Below, piece after piece: positions 37,147 through 45,618 of a DNA stretch of 64,000 bases. Location: NCBI GenBank assembly GCA_020881835.1, contig CP052876.1:1612001-1676000 (forward strand), in the 5' to 3' direction. Each line of letters starts with the position of its first letter. Within the stretch, counting starts at the first letter, position 1. Under the pieces are notes generated by a model, which made no database searches, was not told where the DNA came from, and saw nothing but the letters and a program-made list of their open reading frames with translations. The position numbers were made by a program, and so were the translations under genes. The stretch comes from Kineosporiaceae bacterium SCSIO 59966. Lineage in GTDB: Bacteria > Actinomycetota > Actinomycetes > Actinomycetales > SCSIO-59966.

Positions 37147-37334
37147 GTGATCATGCAATCCCGCCACCCTCGCCCCGCCCCCTCCCCTCGTGATCATGCA
37201 ATCCCGCCACCCTCGTGAGGCGTGGTGCAGCTGTTCCACCAGCACAGGCAAGGGTGGCGGGATTGCATGATCACCGAAGGGGAGTATCCACGATCACCGA
37301 AGGGGCGCTGGGGGTGGCGGGATTGCATGATCAC
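37147..37334. repeat. 22-bp repeat cluster 2 (two left-facing, two right-facing)
   Basis: Left-facing copies at 37147-37168 and 37190-37211, right-facing at 37253-37274 and 37313-37334, so the whole cluster is an inverted repeat about a centre near 37232. The centre holds a small hairpin (TGGTG/CACCA) instead of the 62-bp element. Degenerate units with a TGATC core and CCCC/GGGG runs lie between and after. The 299-bp gap from 37056 to 37354 holds nothing else recognisable. Confidence 0.9.
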
Positions 37335-37354
37335 CAATAGGGGTGTTCGAGCGA

Positions 37355-38485
37355 TCAGCGAGGGGAGGAGTGGACGACCCAGCCGCGGTGGCTCAGGGCG
37401 GTCTCGAGCCGCTCCCGGGCGGCGGGGACCACCGACAGCTCGGCCAGACCCACCGGCTGGCCCGGAGAGTGCTCCAGACGCAGGTCCTCGAGGTTGACCC
37501 CGATCTCCCCCATGTCGGAGAACAGCCGCCCGAGCTCACCAGGCCGGTCCGGGACGACGACCGTGACGACGGCGTACGGCGTGGGCGGCGCCCCGTGCTT
37601 GCCCGGAATGCGCGCGTGCCCGTCGTTGCCGGCAGCCACCACGGCGGCGAGCGCGGCACTCGCGCCGACCGCTGGGCCGCCGTCCCCCGCGGCAGCACCC
37701 GCGCCCTCGCCCGCCAGGCGGTCCAGGGCGTCCAGGACGACGTCGAGGTCGTCGCGCAGCGCACCGAGCACTCGGCGGACCGGGGCGGCGTTTCCCCCGA
37801 GGATCTGCACCCACAGCGCGGGGTCGCTGGCGGCGATCCGGGTGACGTCCCGCAGCCCCTGACCGGCCAGGGCGACGGCCTCGGCAGGGGCGTCGCGCAG
37901 CCGGGCCGCCACGAGGCTCGCCGCGACCTGCGGGACGTGCGAGACGACCGCGACGGCCTCGTCGTGCGCCGCCGCCGACAGCGCCACGGGGGTCGCGCCG
38001 AGGTCGGTGACGAGGTCCTCGACCCGGCGCACGGCGGCCGCCGTCGCACCCGGGACGACGACCCACGGCCGGCCGGCGAACAGGTCCGCGCGTGCGGCGA
38101 CCGCGCCGCCGCGCTCGCGCCCCGCCAGGGGGTGACCGGGCACGTAGCGCGCCAGGTCACCGCCGCGGTCGGCTACCCGGCGCAGCGGACCGGACTTGAC
38201 GCTCGCGACGTCGGTGACGACGGCGTCCGGCCAGCGCGCCAGCTCCTCGGCGACGACGTCCCCGGTGACGTCCGGCGGGGCGGCGACGACGACGAGGGCC
38301 GGCGGCGGGTCGTCGTCCGTGGCGGGTCGGCCCGCGCCGAGGTCACGGGCGAGAACCACGGCGGACGGCGAGGGGTCGGCGAGCAGGACGTCGACCCCCC
38401 GAGTCGCCAGGGCGAGGCCCACGGACGTGCCGAGCAGCCCGGTGCCGACGACGCGCACCGGTCCGCGGGTACGGGTGAGGCTCAC
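37355..38485 (-). CDS. tyrA: Prephenate dehydrogenase with C-terminal ACT domain
   Basis: NAD(P)-dependent step of tyrosine synthesis. 376 aa. Rossmann start VRVVGTGLLGTSVGLALA, DVASVKSGPLR, PGHPLAGRERGG, and the helical domain with DEAVAVVSHVPQVAASLVA. The ACT domain begins at about residue 300 (AVVTVVVPDRPGELGRLFSD), pointing to amino-acid feedback. An Ala/Gly-rich linker separates the two. Follows the chorismate mutase gene by 4 bp, so both act in the same branch. Confidence 0.95.
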   Translation of the reverse strand: MSLTRTRGPVRVVGTGLLGTSVGLALATRGVDVLLADPSPSAVVLARDLGAGRPATDDDPPPALVVVAAPPDVTGDVVAEELARWPDAVVTDVASVKSGPLRRVADRGGDLARYVPGHPLAGRERGGAVAARADLFAGRPWVVVPGATAAAVRRVEDLVTDLGATPVALSAAAHDEAVAVVSHVPQVAASLVAARLRDAPAEAVALAGQGLRDVTRIAASDPALWVQILGGNAAPVRRVLGALRDDLDVVLDALDRLAGEGAGAAAGDGGPAVGASAALAAVVAAGNDGHARIPGKHGAPPTPYAVVTVVVPDRPGELGRLFSDMGEIGVNLEDLRLEHSPGQPVGLAELSVVPAARERLETALSHRGWVVHSSPR

Positions 38486-38489
38486 GGGC

Positions 38490-38852
38490 CTACTGCGCGA
38501 GGTCCCGGCGCAGCACCTCGGCGCCGCGCAGGTAGACGTGCTGCACCTGGCTGCGGGGAACGTCCAGCTCCGCGTGCGCCATGAGCCGGACGACGCGGGG
38601 CAGGGCGCCGGGCACGTCGACCTCGACCGTGCACAGCAGCGGGACGTCGCCGAGGCCGAGCTCGCGGGCCGCCAGCGCGGGGAACTCGCTGCGCAGGTCG
38701 GCGGTGACGGTGAAGATGATCGAGATGAGGGCGTCCCGGTCGAGGCGGTTCGCCTCGAGCACCTGGGTGACCAGCTCGCGGGTGCGCTCGAGCAGGTGCT
38801 CGCGCTCGTCCACCTCGAGCTGGGTGGCCCCGCGGATGGCCCGCACCGCCAT
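38490..38852 (-). CDS. aroH: Chorismate mutase, AroH type
   Basis: Monofunctional trimeric chorismate mutase, converting chorismate to prephenate for TyrA. 120 aa. The start AVRAIRGATQLEVDEREHLL, the segment SIIFTVTADLRSEFPALAAR and LLCTVEVDVPGALPRVVRLM are AroH features; the C-terminus HVYLRGAEVLR holds the late active-site arginine. ATG 38852 has AGGAGGGG upstream. The frame is open further upstream but without ribosome binding site. Confidence 0.94.
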   Translation of the reverse strand: MAVRAIRGATQLEVDEREHLLERTRELVTQVLEANRLDRDALISIIFTVTADLRSEFPALAARELGLGDVPLLCTVEVDVPGALPRVVRLMAHAELDVPRSQVQHVYLRGAEVLRRDLAQ

Positions 38853-38981
38853 CGGTACCCCTCCTCGCGTCGTCCGCTGTCGGGACGAGCCTACCGACGC
38901 ATCCACCTGCTGAGACGCCATGACCACCACCCGGACCACGGCGCCCCGCGCTCGCCGGCGTCCCTCACCGGCACACCGACG

Positions 38982-39860
38982 TCACAGCCCGGTGTCGAGC
39001 AGCAGGGCACTCAGCTCGGCCCGGGTCAGCGGCCGGGTGCTGCCGGGGCGCAGGTCCCCGAGCCGCACCGGGCCGACCTCGGTGCGCACCAGGCGTGTCA
39101 CCGGGTGACCGACCTCGGCGAGCAGGCGGCGGACGACGTGCTTGCGGCCCTCGTGCAGGACCACCTCGACGAGGGTGCGCCCGCCGGCGGCGTCCACGAC
39201 CCGGAAGGAGTCGACCGCGACCGGCCCGTCCTCGAGGTCGACCCCTGCCCGCAGCCGGCGGCCGACGTCCTTGGAGACCCGACCCTCGACCTCGGCCAGG
39301 TAGGTCTTGCGGACGCCGTAGGAGGGGTGCTGCAGCCGGTGGGCGAGCTCCCCGTCGTTGGTCAGCAGCAGCAGGCCCTCGGTGTCGGCGTCCAGACGGC
39401 CGACGTGGAACAACCGGTCCCCGCGATCACCGAGCAGGTCGGCCAGGCACGGCCGGCCCTGCGGGTCCTCCATCGTGGACAGCACGCCGCGCGGCTTGTT
39501 GAGGACCAGGTAGGTCCTCGACTCGTCCAGCTGGAGTCGCACCCCGTCGACCGTGATCACCGCCGTGGTGGGGTCGACCCGCACGCCGAGCTCGGTGACG
39601 ACGTGGCCGTCCACGGTGACCCGGCCGGCCGCGATGAGCGCCTCGCAGGCCCGCCGGGAGCCGACCCCGGCGTGCGCGAGAACCTTCTGCAGCCGGACGC
39701 CGTCCGGGTCGTGGACGTCGACCGCGGGCTCGACCGGCTGGGCCGGCCCCGGACGACGAACCCGCTGCCTGGCCGGTCCGGCGGACGGCCGGCCGGTGGG
39801 CCGGCCGGGGCGCCCGCGGTGACCGCCTCGGCCCTGCCCGCGGCCGTCAGGCGGGCTCAC
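38982..39860 (-). CDS. rluB: Pseudouridine synthase RluB/RsuA family
   Basis: Makes pseudouridine in 23S rRNA. 292 aa. A basic Gly/Arg/Pro-rich N-terminal tail of about 50 residues, S4 domain (RLQKVLAHAGVGSRRACEAL), catalytic motif HVGRLDADTEGLLLLTNDG with the active Asp, and the C-terminal RTEVGPVRLGDLRPG. GTG start overlaps the scpB stop (GTGA). The arginine-rich tail is common in actinobacterial members. Confidence 0.94.
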   Translation of the reverse strand: MSPPDGRGQGRGGHRGRPGRPTGRPSAGPARQRVRRPGPAQPVEPAVDVHDPDGVRLQKVLAHAGVGSRRACEALIAAGRVTVDGHVVTELGVRVDPTTAVITVDGVRLQLDESRTYLVLNKPRGVLSTMEDPQGRPCLADLLGDRGDRLFHVGRLDADTEGLLLLTNDGELAHRLQHPSYGVRKTYLAEVEGRVSKDVGRRLRAGVDLEDGPVAVDSFRVVDAAGGRTLVEVVLHEGRKHVVRRLLAEVGHPVTRLVRTEVGPVRLGDLRPGSTRPLTRAELSALLLDTGL

Positions 39861-40519
39861 CGCTCCTCTCCCGCCAGCTGTTCGAGGACGTCAGCGTCGG
39901 GCAGGTACGGGGCCAGCGGTGGCAGGTCGTCCACCGACGTCAGCCCCATCCGCTCGAGGAAGTAGCTCGTCGTCCGGTAGAGGACGGCGCCGCTGTCGGG
40001 GTCGTGGCCGGCCTCCTCGACCAGACCGCGACTGCTGAGGGTGCGCATCACGCCGTCGACGTTGACCCCCCGGATCGCAGACACTCGTGCCCTGGACACC
40101 GGCTGACGGTAGGCGACGACGGCGAGGGTCTCCAGAGCGGCCTGGGTGAGCCGGGCCGTCTGCCCGTCGCGGACGAACCGCTCGACCACCGGGGCGACGT
40201 CCGGCCGGCTGAAGATCCGCCAGCCCCCGGCGACCTCCCTCAGCTCGAAGCCGCGGTGCTGCTCGGCGTAGTCGGCGACGAGCTCGGCCAGGAGCGCCTC
40301 CACCCGCTCCACGGGCAGGACGAGAGCGGACGCCAGCTGGAGCACGGGCACCGGTTCGTCGACCACCATGAGGACGGCCTCCAGAGCAGCCCGCGCCCCG
40401 CCGGGGAGCACGTCGAGGTCGAGGCCCTCGGCCACCGGGTCGTCCTCCCCTGCCGTCCGGCTCGTCGACCCCTGTGCTGCCGCGTTCGCCGCGTCGCTGT
40501 GCGTGCCGGCGTCGGTCAC
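39857..40519 (-). CDS. scpB: Segregation and condensation protein B
   Basis: Subunit of the SMC-ScpAB condensin complex. 220 aa. After a variable 35-residue N-terminus come two winged helices: ALEAVLMVVDEPVPVLQLAS and QTARLTQAALETLAVVAYRQ with SRARVSAIRGVNVDGVMRTL, then YRTTSYFLERMGL. Start overlaps scpA, stop overlaps rluB. Confidence 0.95.
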   Translation of the reverse strand: MTDAGTHSDAANAAAQGSTSRTAGEDDPVAEGLDLDVLPGGARAALEAVLMVVDEPVPVLQLASALVLPVERVEALLAELVADYAEQHRGFELREVAGGWRIFSRPDVAPVVERFVRDGQTARLTQAALETLAVVAYRQPVSRARVSAIRGVNVDGVMRTLSSRGLVEEAGHDPDSGAVLYRTTSYFLERMGLTSVDDLPPLAPYLPDADVLEQLAGEER

Positions 40520-41391
40520 GGTGCCACCTCCTGCTCGGCGTCCCGGCCGGCGAGCCGCACGCCGTCCGGGTCTGTCTGGTCGAACTCGTCGTCCACCTCG
40601 ACGTCACCATCCTCGCTGCCCGTCCAGCGGACGCTGAGCTCCGCCAGGGCCTCGACCTGGTCGAACGCCACGGCGCCGTCGCGGAACAGCTCGAGCAGTG
40701 CGAGGAAGCGGGCGACGACGACCGTCGTCGAGGTGGCGTCGGCGACGAGCGCGCGAAAGGTGGTGCGACGGCTGCGACGCAACCGGTCGGCGAGGACCTG
40801 CGCCTGCTCCCGGACGCTGACCCGGGCACTGTGCAGGTGGGCCAGGCTGACCCCCTCCGGCTGCGGACGGGGTGCCAGCGCCCGCGCTGCCGCGGTGGCC
40901 AGCTGATCGGGCGTGGTGCTCATGACGAGCTCGGGCAGCAGGTTCGCCAGGTGCGGTTCGAGCGGCACCGAGCGGGGGTACCGGCGGCCCTCGGTGGCCA
41001 GGCGCTCCGCCAGGGAGGCGGCGACCTGCTTGAACGCCCGGTACTGCAGCAGCCGCGCGAAGAGCAGGTCGCGCGCCTCCAGCCGGGCGACGTCCTCGTC
41101 GTCGTCGACCTCGCCGGCGGGCAGCAGGCGGGCTGCCTTCAGGTCCAGCAGGGTCGCGGCGACGACGAGGAACTCGCTGGCCTGCCCGAGGTCCCAGCCG
41201 CCGTCGGCGGCCGAGCGGATGTGCGCGACGAACTCGTCGGTGACGGTTGCCAGGGCGATCTCGGTGATGTCGAGCTTGTGCTTGGCGATGAGGGACAGCA
41301 GCAGGTCGAACGGCCCGCTGAAGTTCTCCAGGTGGACCTCGAAGGAGCGTCCGGCGGGGCTGCCCGGCCCCTGCTCAGGCGGCGTCACCAC
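40516..41391 (-). CDS. scpA: Segregation and condensation protein A
   Basis: Kleisin subunit bridging SMC heads. 291 aa. FEVHLENFSGPFDLLLSLIA and KHKLDITEIALATVTDEFV form the N-terminal SMC-binding domain; the C-terminal winged helix reads TTVVVARFLALLELFRDGAV. An acidic tail ends the protein. The GTG at 41391 (or 41388) lies within the end of parA, a 17-base overlap; start moderately certain. Confidence 0.94.
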   Translation of the reverse strand: MVTPPEQGPGSPAGRSFEVHLENFSGPFDLLLSLIAKHKLDITEIALATVTDEFVAHIRSAADGGWDLGQASEFLVVAATLLDLKAARLLPAGEVDDDEDVARLEARDLLFARLLQYRAFKQVAASLAERLATEGRRYPRSVPLEPHLANLLPELVMSTTPDQLATAAARALAPRPQPEGVSLAHLHSARVSVREQAQVLADRLRRSRRTTFRALVADATSTTVVVARFLALLELFRDGAVAFDQVEALAELSVRWTGSEDGDVEVDDEFDQTDPDGVRLAGRDAEQEVAP

Positions 41392-42253
41392 GGGCGATGA
41401 GCTCGCGGGCGAGCTGCCGGTAGGACTCGGCCGCCGGATGGCCCGGCGCGTACGAGGTGATCGGCTCCGCGGCGACGGACGCGTCCGGGAACTTCACCGT
41501 GCGGGCGATGACGGTGTGGAAGACCCGGTCGCCGAACGCCTCCACGACCCGGGCGACGACCTCCCTGCTGTGCAGCGTGCGCGAGTCGTACATCGTGGCG
41601 AGGATGCCGTCGATCTGCAGCGCGGGGTTCAGCCGGTCCTGGACCTTCTCGATGGTCTCCACCAGCAGCGCCACCCCGCGCAGGGCGAAGAACTCGCACT
41701 CCAGGGGGATGACGACGCCGTGGGCGGCGGTCAGCGCGTTGACGGTCAGCAGGCCCAGGGAGGGCTGGCAGTCGATGAGGACGACGTCGTAGTCGTCGGC
41801 CACCGGGCGCAGCACCCGGGCGAGCACCGTCTCGCGGGCCACCTCGCCGACGAGCTGAACCTCCGCCGCGGACAGGTCGATGTTCGCCGGCAGCAGGTCG
41901 AGTCCGGCGACCGCGGTGGGACGGATGACCTCCCGGACGTCGCTGGAGCGCTCCATGAGCAGGTTGTAGATGGTCCGGTCGAGCTCGTGCGGGTTCACCC
42001 CGAGCCCCACCGACAGTGCGCCCTGGGGGTCGAAGTCGACGAGGAGCACCCGGCGGCCGTACTCGGCCAGGGCAGCACCCAGGTTGATGGTCGTCGTCGT
42101 CTTGCCGACGCCGCCCTTCTGGTTGCACATCGCGATGATCCGAGCTGGACCGTGCCCCGCCAGCGGGGCGGGTTCGGGGAAGGCGGGCAGTGGGCGGCCG
42201 GTCGGGCCGACCGTCTCCCCGGCAGGCACCACGGTGGTGTCACTGCTGCTCAC
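41375..42253 (-). CDS. parA: ParA-family ATPase upstream of scpAB
   Basis: A 292-aa P-loop ATPase, as is usual upstream of scpA in actinobacteria. Deviant Walker A IIAMCNQKGGVGKTTTTINLG, A' VLLVDFDPQGALSVGLG, Walker B VVLIDCQPSLGLLTVNAL. A proline/glycine-rich lead of about 38 residues precedes. No parB follows, so it is not the main partition pair; its target is unknown. Confidence 0.93.
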   Translation of the reverse strand: MSSSDTTVVPAGETVGPTGRPLPAFPEPAPLAGHGPARIIAMCNQKGGVGKTTTTINLGAALAEYGRRVLLVDFDPQGALSVGLGVNPHELDRTIYNLLMERSSDVREVIRPTAVAGLDLLPANIDLSAAEVQLVGEVARETVLARVLRPVADDYDVVLIDCQPSLGLLTVNALTAAHGVVIPLECEFFALRGVALLVETIEKVQDRLNPALQIDGILATMYDSRTLHSREVVARVVEAFGDRVFHTVIARTVKFPDASVAAEPITSYAPGHPAAESYRQLARELIARGDAA

Positions 42254-42320
42254 AGGTGCTCTCGTCTCCTGCTCGGACGGCGGTCAGATCGCAGCGACCC
42301 TACCCCAGCAGCACCGCGGG

Positions 42321-43235
42321 TCAGCGGGCCCGCGGGTGCGCGGCGGCGTACACCTCGCGCAGGGTGTCGACGGTGACGAGCGTGTAGACCTGCGTGGTCG
42401 TCACCGAGGCGTGGCCGAGGAGCTCCTGGACCACCCGGACGTCGGCGCCGCCCTCGAGCAGGTGGGTCGCGAAGGAGTGCCGCAGGGTGTGCGGGGAGAC
42501 GTGCTCGGACAGCCCGGCCCGCTGAGCGGCCGAGCGCAGCACCGCCCACGCGCTCTGGCGCGACAGCCGTCCGCCCCGGCTGTTGAGGAAGACCGCCGGG
42601 GTCCCCCGCCCGGCCCGGGCCAGCACCGGGCGGGACCGGACGAGGTAGGCCTCGAGCGCCTGCACGGCGTAGGACCCGAGCGGCACCAGCCGCTCCTTGC
42701 CGCCCTTGCCGACGAGCCGCACGGCGGCGCCGACGCCCCCGTCGTCCCCGGTGAGCACGTCGTCGACGTCGAGCCCGACGGCCTCACTGATCCGGGCGCC
42801 GGAGCCGTAGAGCAGCTCGAGCAGCGCCCGGTCCCGCAGCGCGGCGGCGGTGTCGCCGACGGACGCGGCCTCGAGCAGCCGGGTGACCGCGGCGACGCTG
42901 ATGGCCTTGGGCAGCCGCTTGGGCGGTGTCGGCGGGCGGACGTCCCGGGCCGGGTCGGCGACCGTCGTCCCCTCGAGGGCGAGAAAGCGGTGCAGGCCGC
43001 GCACGGCGACGACGGTGCGCGCCGCCGACGCGGCGGACAGCGCCGGGCGGCCGTCCTGCCCGGTGCGGATGGTGGCGAGGAAGTCGCTGACGTCCTGGGC
43101 CACGACGTCGCCGGGGTCACGCCGGCCCTGTCCCTCCAGGAACGCCACGTACCGCTCGAGGTCCCGGCGGTAGGCACCGAGGGTGTTCACCGACAGTCCG
43201 CGCTCAACGGTGAGGTGCTCGAGGTAGCCGGCCAC
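42321..43235 (-). CDS. xerD: Site-specific tyrosine recombinase XerD
   Basis: Resolves chromosome dimers at dif with XerC. About 304 aa. N-terminal SAM-like domain ([20 protein letters not shown]), catalytic Arg in [10 protein letters not shown], Lys in [41 protein letters not shown] and the C-terminal AAHPRAR, all typical. GTG 43235 is the only conventional start near the expected site but has no clear ribosome binding site and makes the N-terminus a few residues short; a CTG at 43283 overlapping the ald stop is possible. Sits downstream of ald. Confidence 0.93.
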   Translation of the reverse strand: MAGYLEHLTVERGLSVNTLGAYRRDLERYVAFLEGQGRRDPGDVVAQDVSDFLATIRTGQDGRPALSAASAARTVVAVRGLHRFLALEGTTVADPARDVRPPTPPKRLPKAISVAAVTRLLEAASVGDTAAALRDRALLELLYGSGARISEAVGLDVDDVLTGDDGGVGAAVRLVGKGGKERLVPLGSYAVQALEAYLVRSRPVLARAGRGTPAVFLNSRGGRLSRQSAWAVLRSAAQRAGLSEHVSPHTLRHSFATHLLEGGADVRVVQELLGHASVTTTQVYTLVTVDTLREVYAAAHPRAR

Positions 43236-43279
43236 CGCGCGGGCCAGGCCGCTCGGTGGTGCTGGCCGCCGCGGGCTCG

Positions 43280-44395
43280 TCAGGAGAGCACCTCGGCCAG
43301 CGGGACGGCGTCCAGCCCGTGGGCCTCCGCGACCGGGGCGTACGTCACCGCCCCGGCGTGGGTGTTGAGCCCGAGGGACAGCGGCTCGTCGTCGCGCATC
43401 GCCTGCTGCCAGCCCTTGTCGGCCAGCTCCAGGGCGTACGGCAAGGTGACGTTCGTCAAGGCGTAGGTGGAGGTGTGCGGGACGGCGCCGGGCATGTTCG
43501 CGACGCAGTAGAAGACCGAGTCGTGCACCCGGTAGGTGGGTTCCGCGTGCGTGGTCGGGCGGGAGTCCTCGAAGCAGCCGCCCTGGTCGATGGAGATGTC
43601 GACGAGCACGCTGCCGGGCTTCATCCGGGAGACCAGCTCGGTGCTGACCAGCTTGGGTGCCCTGGCGCCCGGGACGAGGACCGCGCCGATGACGACGTCG
43701 GCGTCCAGGACGGCCCGCTCGATCTCGTAGGTGTTGCTCGCGACCGTCTGGCAGTGCCCCTGGTAGATCGCGTCCACCTGGCGCAGCCGGGCGACGTTCT
43801 TGTCGAGCAGGAGCACCTCGGCCTGCATACCGAGCGCGATGGCGGCCGCGTTGAACCCGGCCACGCCGGCTCCGATGACGACGACCTTGGCGGCGTAGGT
43901 GCCCGGCACACCGCCCATGAGGACCCCGCGGCCGCCCTGGGCGCGCATGAGGGTGTGCGCGCCGACCTGCGGGGCGAGCCGGCCGGCGACCTCGCTCATC
44001 GGGGCGAGCAGCGGCAGCGAGTGGTCCGGCAGCTCCACGGTCTCGTAGGCGATGGCGGTCACCTTGCGCTCGACGAGCTCGGTGGTGAGCCGGGCGTCGG
44101 CGGCCAGGTGCAGGTAGGTGAAGAGAGTCTGCCCCTCGCGCATCCGGTGGTACTCCGACGCCACCGGCTCCTTGACCTTGAGCACGAGGTCGGCCTCGGC
44201 CCACACGTCGTCGGGTGAGTCCAGGATCTGGGCTCCCGCGCCGGCGAAGTCCTCGTCGGAGATCGAGGACCCGGTCCCGGCGTCCGTCTCGACGTACACC
44301 TGGTGACCGTGGCGGACCAGCTCGTGGACGCCGGAGGGGGTGGCGGCCACCCGGTACTCGTTGTTCTTGACCTCGCGCGGGATGCCGATCTTCAC
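43280..44395 (-). CDS. ald: Alanine dehydrogenase
   Basis: NAD-dependent conversion of alanine to pyruvate and ammonium. 371 aa. [20 protein letters not shown], the catalytic lysine region [46 protein letters not shown] (nucleotide binding) and [19 protein letters not shown]. Normal length, intact. Start ATG 44395. The divergent gap in front of it carries repeat cluster 3. Confidence 0.97.
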   Translation of the reverse strand: MKIGIPREVKNNEYRVAATPSGVHELVRHGHQVYVETDAGTGSSISDEDFAGAGAQILDSPDDVWAEADLVLKVKEPVASEYHRMREGQTLFTYLHLAADARLTTELVERKVTAIAYETVELPDHSLPLLAPMSEVAGRLAPQVGAHTLMRAQGGRGVLMGGVPGTYAAKVVVIGAGVAGFNAAAIALGMQAEVLLLDKNVARLRQVDAIYQGHCQTVASNTYEIERAVLDADVVIGAVLVPGARAPKLVSTELVSRMKPGSVLVDISIDQGGCFEDSRPTTHAEPTYRVHDSVFYCVANMPGAVPHTSTYALTNVTLPYALELADKGWQQAMRDDEPLSLGLNTHAGAVTYAPVAEAHGLDAVPLAEVLS

Positions 44396-44495
44396 GAGCC
44401 GTCACTCTAGTGTCATCTGCGTCACCTCCCGCCACGTCCGCGCTCGGCGGTCCGTCAGCCGACCACCCTCGGTGGTCAGTCGACAATCCCCCCTC

Positions 44496-44706
44496 GTGAT
44501 CATGCAATCCCGCCACCCACCCGCTCGCAGAATGCTGGGTTGTGGGCGCGACACGCCGGCCAGGCCGTGCTGAGCGCAGCATTCTGTGGTGGAGGCGCGC
44601 CACCCGACGTGAGGCTGACATGGCAACCAAGACCACCTCGGAGGGTGGCGGGATTGCATGATCACCGAGGGGTGGGGCTCGGAGGGTGGCGGGATTGCAT
44701 GATCAC
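44496..44706. repeat. 22-bp repeat cluster 3 (one left-facing, two right-facing)
   Basis: Left-facing copy 44496-44517, right-facing copies 44644-44665 and 44685-44706, with the 62-bp element between. A degenerate unit GTCAGTCGACAATCCCCC precedes the first copy and matches one in cluster 4. The 346-bp gap 44396-44741 between divergent ald and the next gene holds this cluster and presumably both promoters. Confidence 0.9.
44528..44589. repeat. 62-bp palindromic element, copy B
   Basis: Starts CAGAATGCTGGGTTG, contains GGGCGCGACACGCCGGC and ends CAGCATTCTGTGG. End inverted repeats about 10 bp. Aligns along its length with copy A (reversed) and copy C. Confidence 0.75.
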
Positions 44707-44741
44707 GGCGAGGGGAGGGTGTGGGGGTGGGGAGGGTGGGG

Positions 44742-45584
44742 ATGGGGAGCCGGCAGCGTGACCGCCGTGGGCACAGCGACCGGTCAGGACCGGTGGAGGG
44801 CGAGTACCCGATCGACACCGGCACGGTTCGCCTGACCCGCGACGGCGCCGACCCTGACGCATGGACGGTCTGGGTCAACGGGGTGCCGAGCTCGCCGGTC
44901 AACCTGCGCGACCCGACAGTCCTGGAGTTCGAGTACCTGCAGTGGATGGCGGACGTCGTCGAGGTCGCGGCCGCGCCGGCTCCCCAGCCGCTCGACGTCG
45001 TCCACCTCGGCGGCGGCGGGTGCGCCCTGGCCCGGCACCTGGACGCCGTCCGGCCGGGGTCCCGGCAGGTCGTCGTCGAGCTGGACGCCGAGCTGAACCG
45101 GCTCGTCCGAGGCTGGTTCGGCCTGCCCCGCTCCCCTCGCCTGCGGCTGCAGTCCGGGGACGCCCGAGAGGGCCTGGCGAGGCGTCCGGACGCCAGCGCG
45201 GACGTCGTCGTCCGGGACGTGTTCGCGGGCGCGAGGACTCCCTCGCACCTGACGACGGCCGAGTTCGTGGCCTGCGTCGCCCGGGTGCTGCGCCCGGGCG
45301 CGGTCTACCTCGCGAACATCGCCGACCCCGGGGCCCTGGAGGAGCTGCGCGTCGAGATCGCTTCGGCGACAGCCGTTTTCGAGTCCGTCGCCGTGCTTGC
45401 CGAACCGGCGGCGCTACGGCGCCGGCGGTGGGCGAACGCCGTCCTCATCGGGTCGCACGTCCCCCTGCCGGTCGCAGCCCTCGCGCGTCGGGCGGCGTCC
45501 GGGGCGGTGCGGGCCCGACTGGTGCACGGGGACGCCCTGGTCCAGCTGCGGGCCGGCGCCCGGCCGCGGCACGACCCGCAGTGA
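44742..45584 (+). CDS. Spermidine-synthase-like methyltransferase-fold protein
   Basis: A 280-aa Rossmann-fold protein of the polyamine-synthase-like group. EGEYPIDTGTVRLTRD, VWVNGVPSSPVNLRDPTVLE, the SAM-type motif LDVVHLGGGGCALARHLDAV, VVVELDAELNRLVRGWF, and LQSGDAREGL followed by DVVVRDVFAGARTPSHLTT. The asparates that bind polyamine are only partly kept, so synthase activity is doubtful, as for many actinobacterial members. ATG 44742 has GGAGGG 5 bases upstream; GTG 44793 is an alternative closer to the conserved start. Confidence 0.82.
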   Translation: MGSRQRDRRGHSDRSGPVEGEYPIDTGTVRLTRDGADPDAWTVWVNGVPSSPVNLRDPTVLEFEYLQWMADVVEVAAAPAPQPLDVVHLGGGGCALARHLDAVRPGSRQVVVELDAELNRLVRGWFGLPRSPRLRLQSGDAREGLARRPDASADVVVRDVFAGARTPSHLTTAEFVACVARVLRPGAVYLANIADPGALEELRVEIASATAVFESVAVLAEPAALRRRRWANAVLIGSHVPLPVAALARRAASGAVRARLVHGDALVQLRAGARPRHDPQ

Positions 45585-45594
45585 GCGCGCCGCG

Positions 45595-45618
45595 GCCGGC
45601 TCTGTCTCACAGGCCGGC
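45595..45618. terminator. Possible hairpin between convergent genes
   Basis: GCCGGC, 12-base loop, GCCGGC lies just after the spermidine-synthase-like stop and over the last codons of the DUF885 gene. Weak evidence; the arms are self-palindromic. Confidence 0.25.

Noticed and set aside
37147-37334. Clustered repeats considered as a CRISPR array
   Set aside because: Copies face both directions, spacing is irregular (20-43 bp, with related sequence between copies), no cas genes are present, and similar clusters recur in other gaps.
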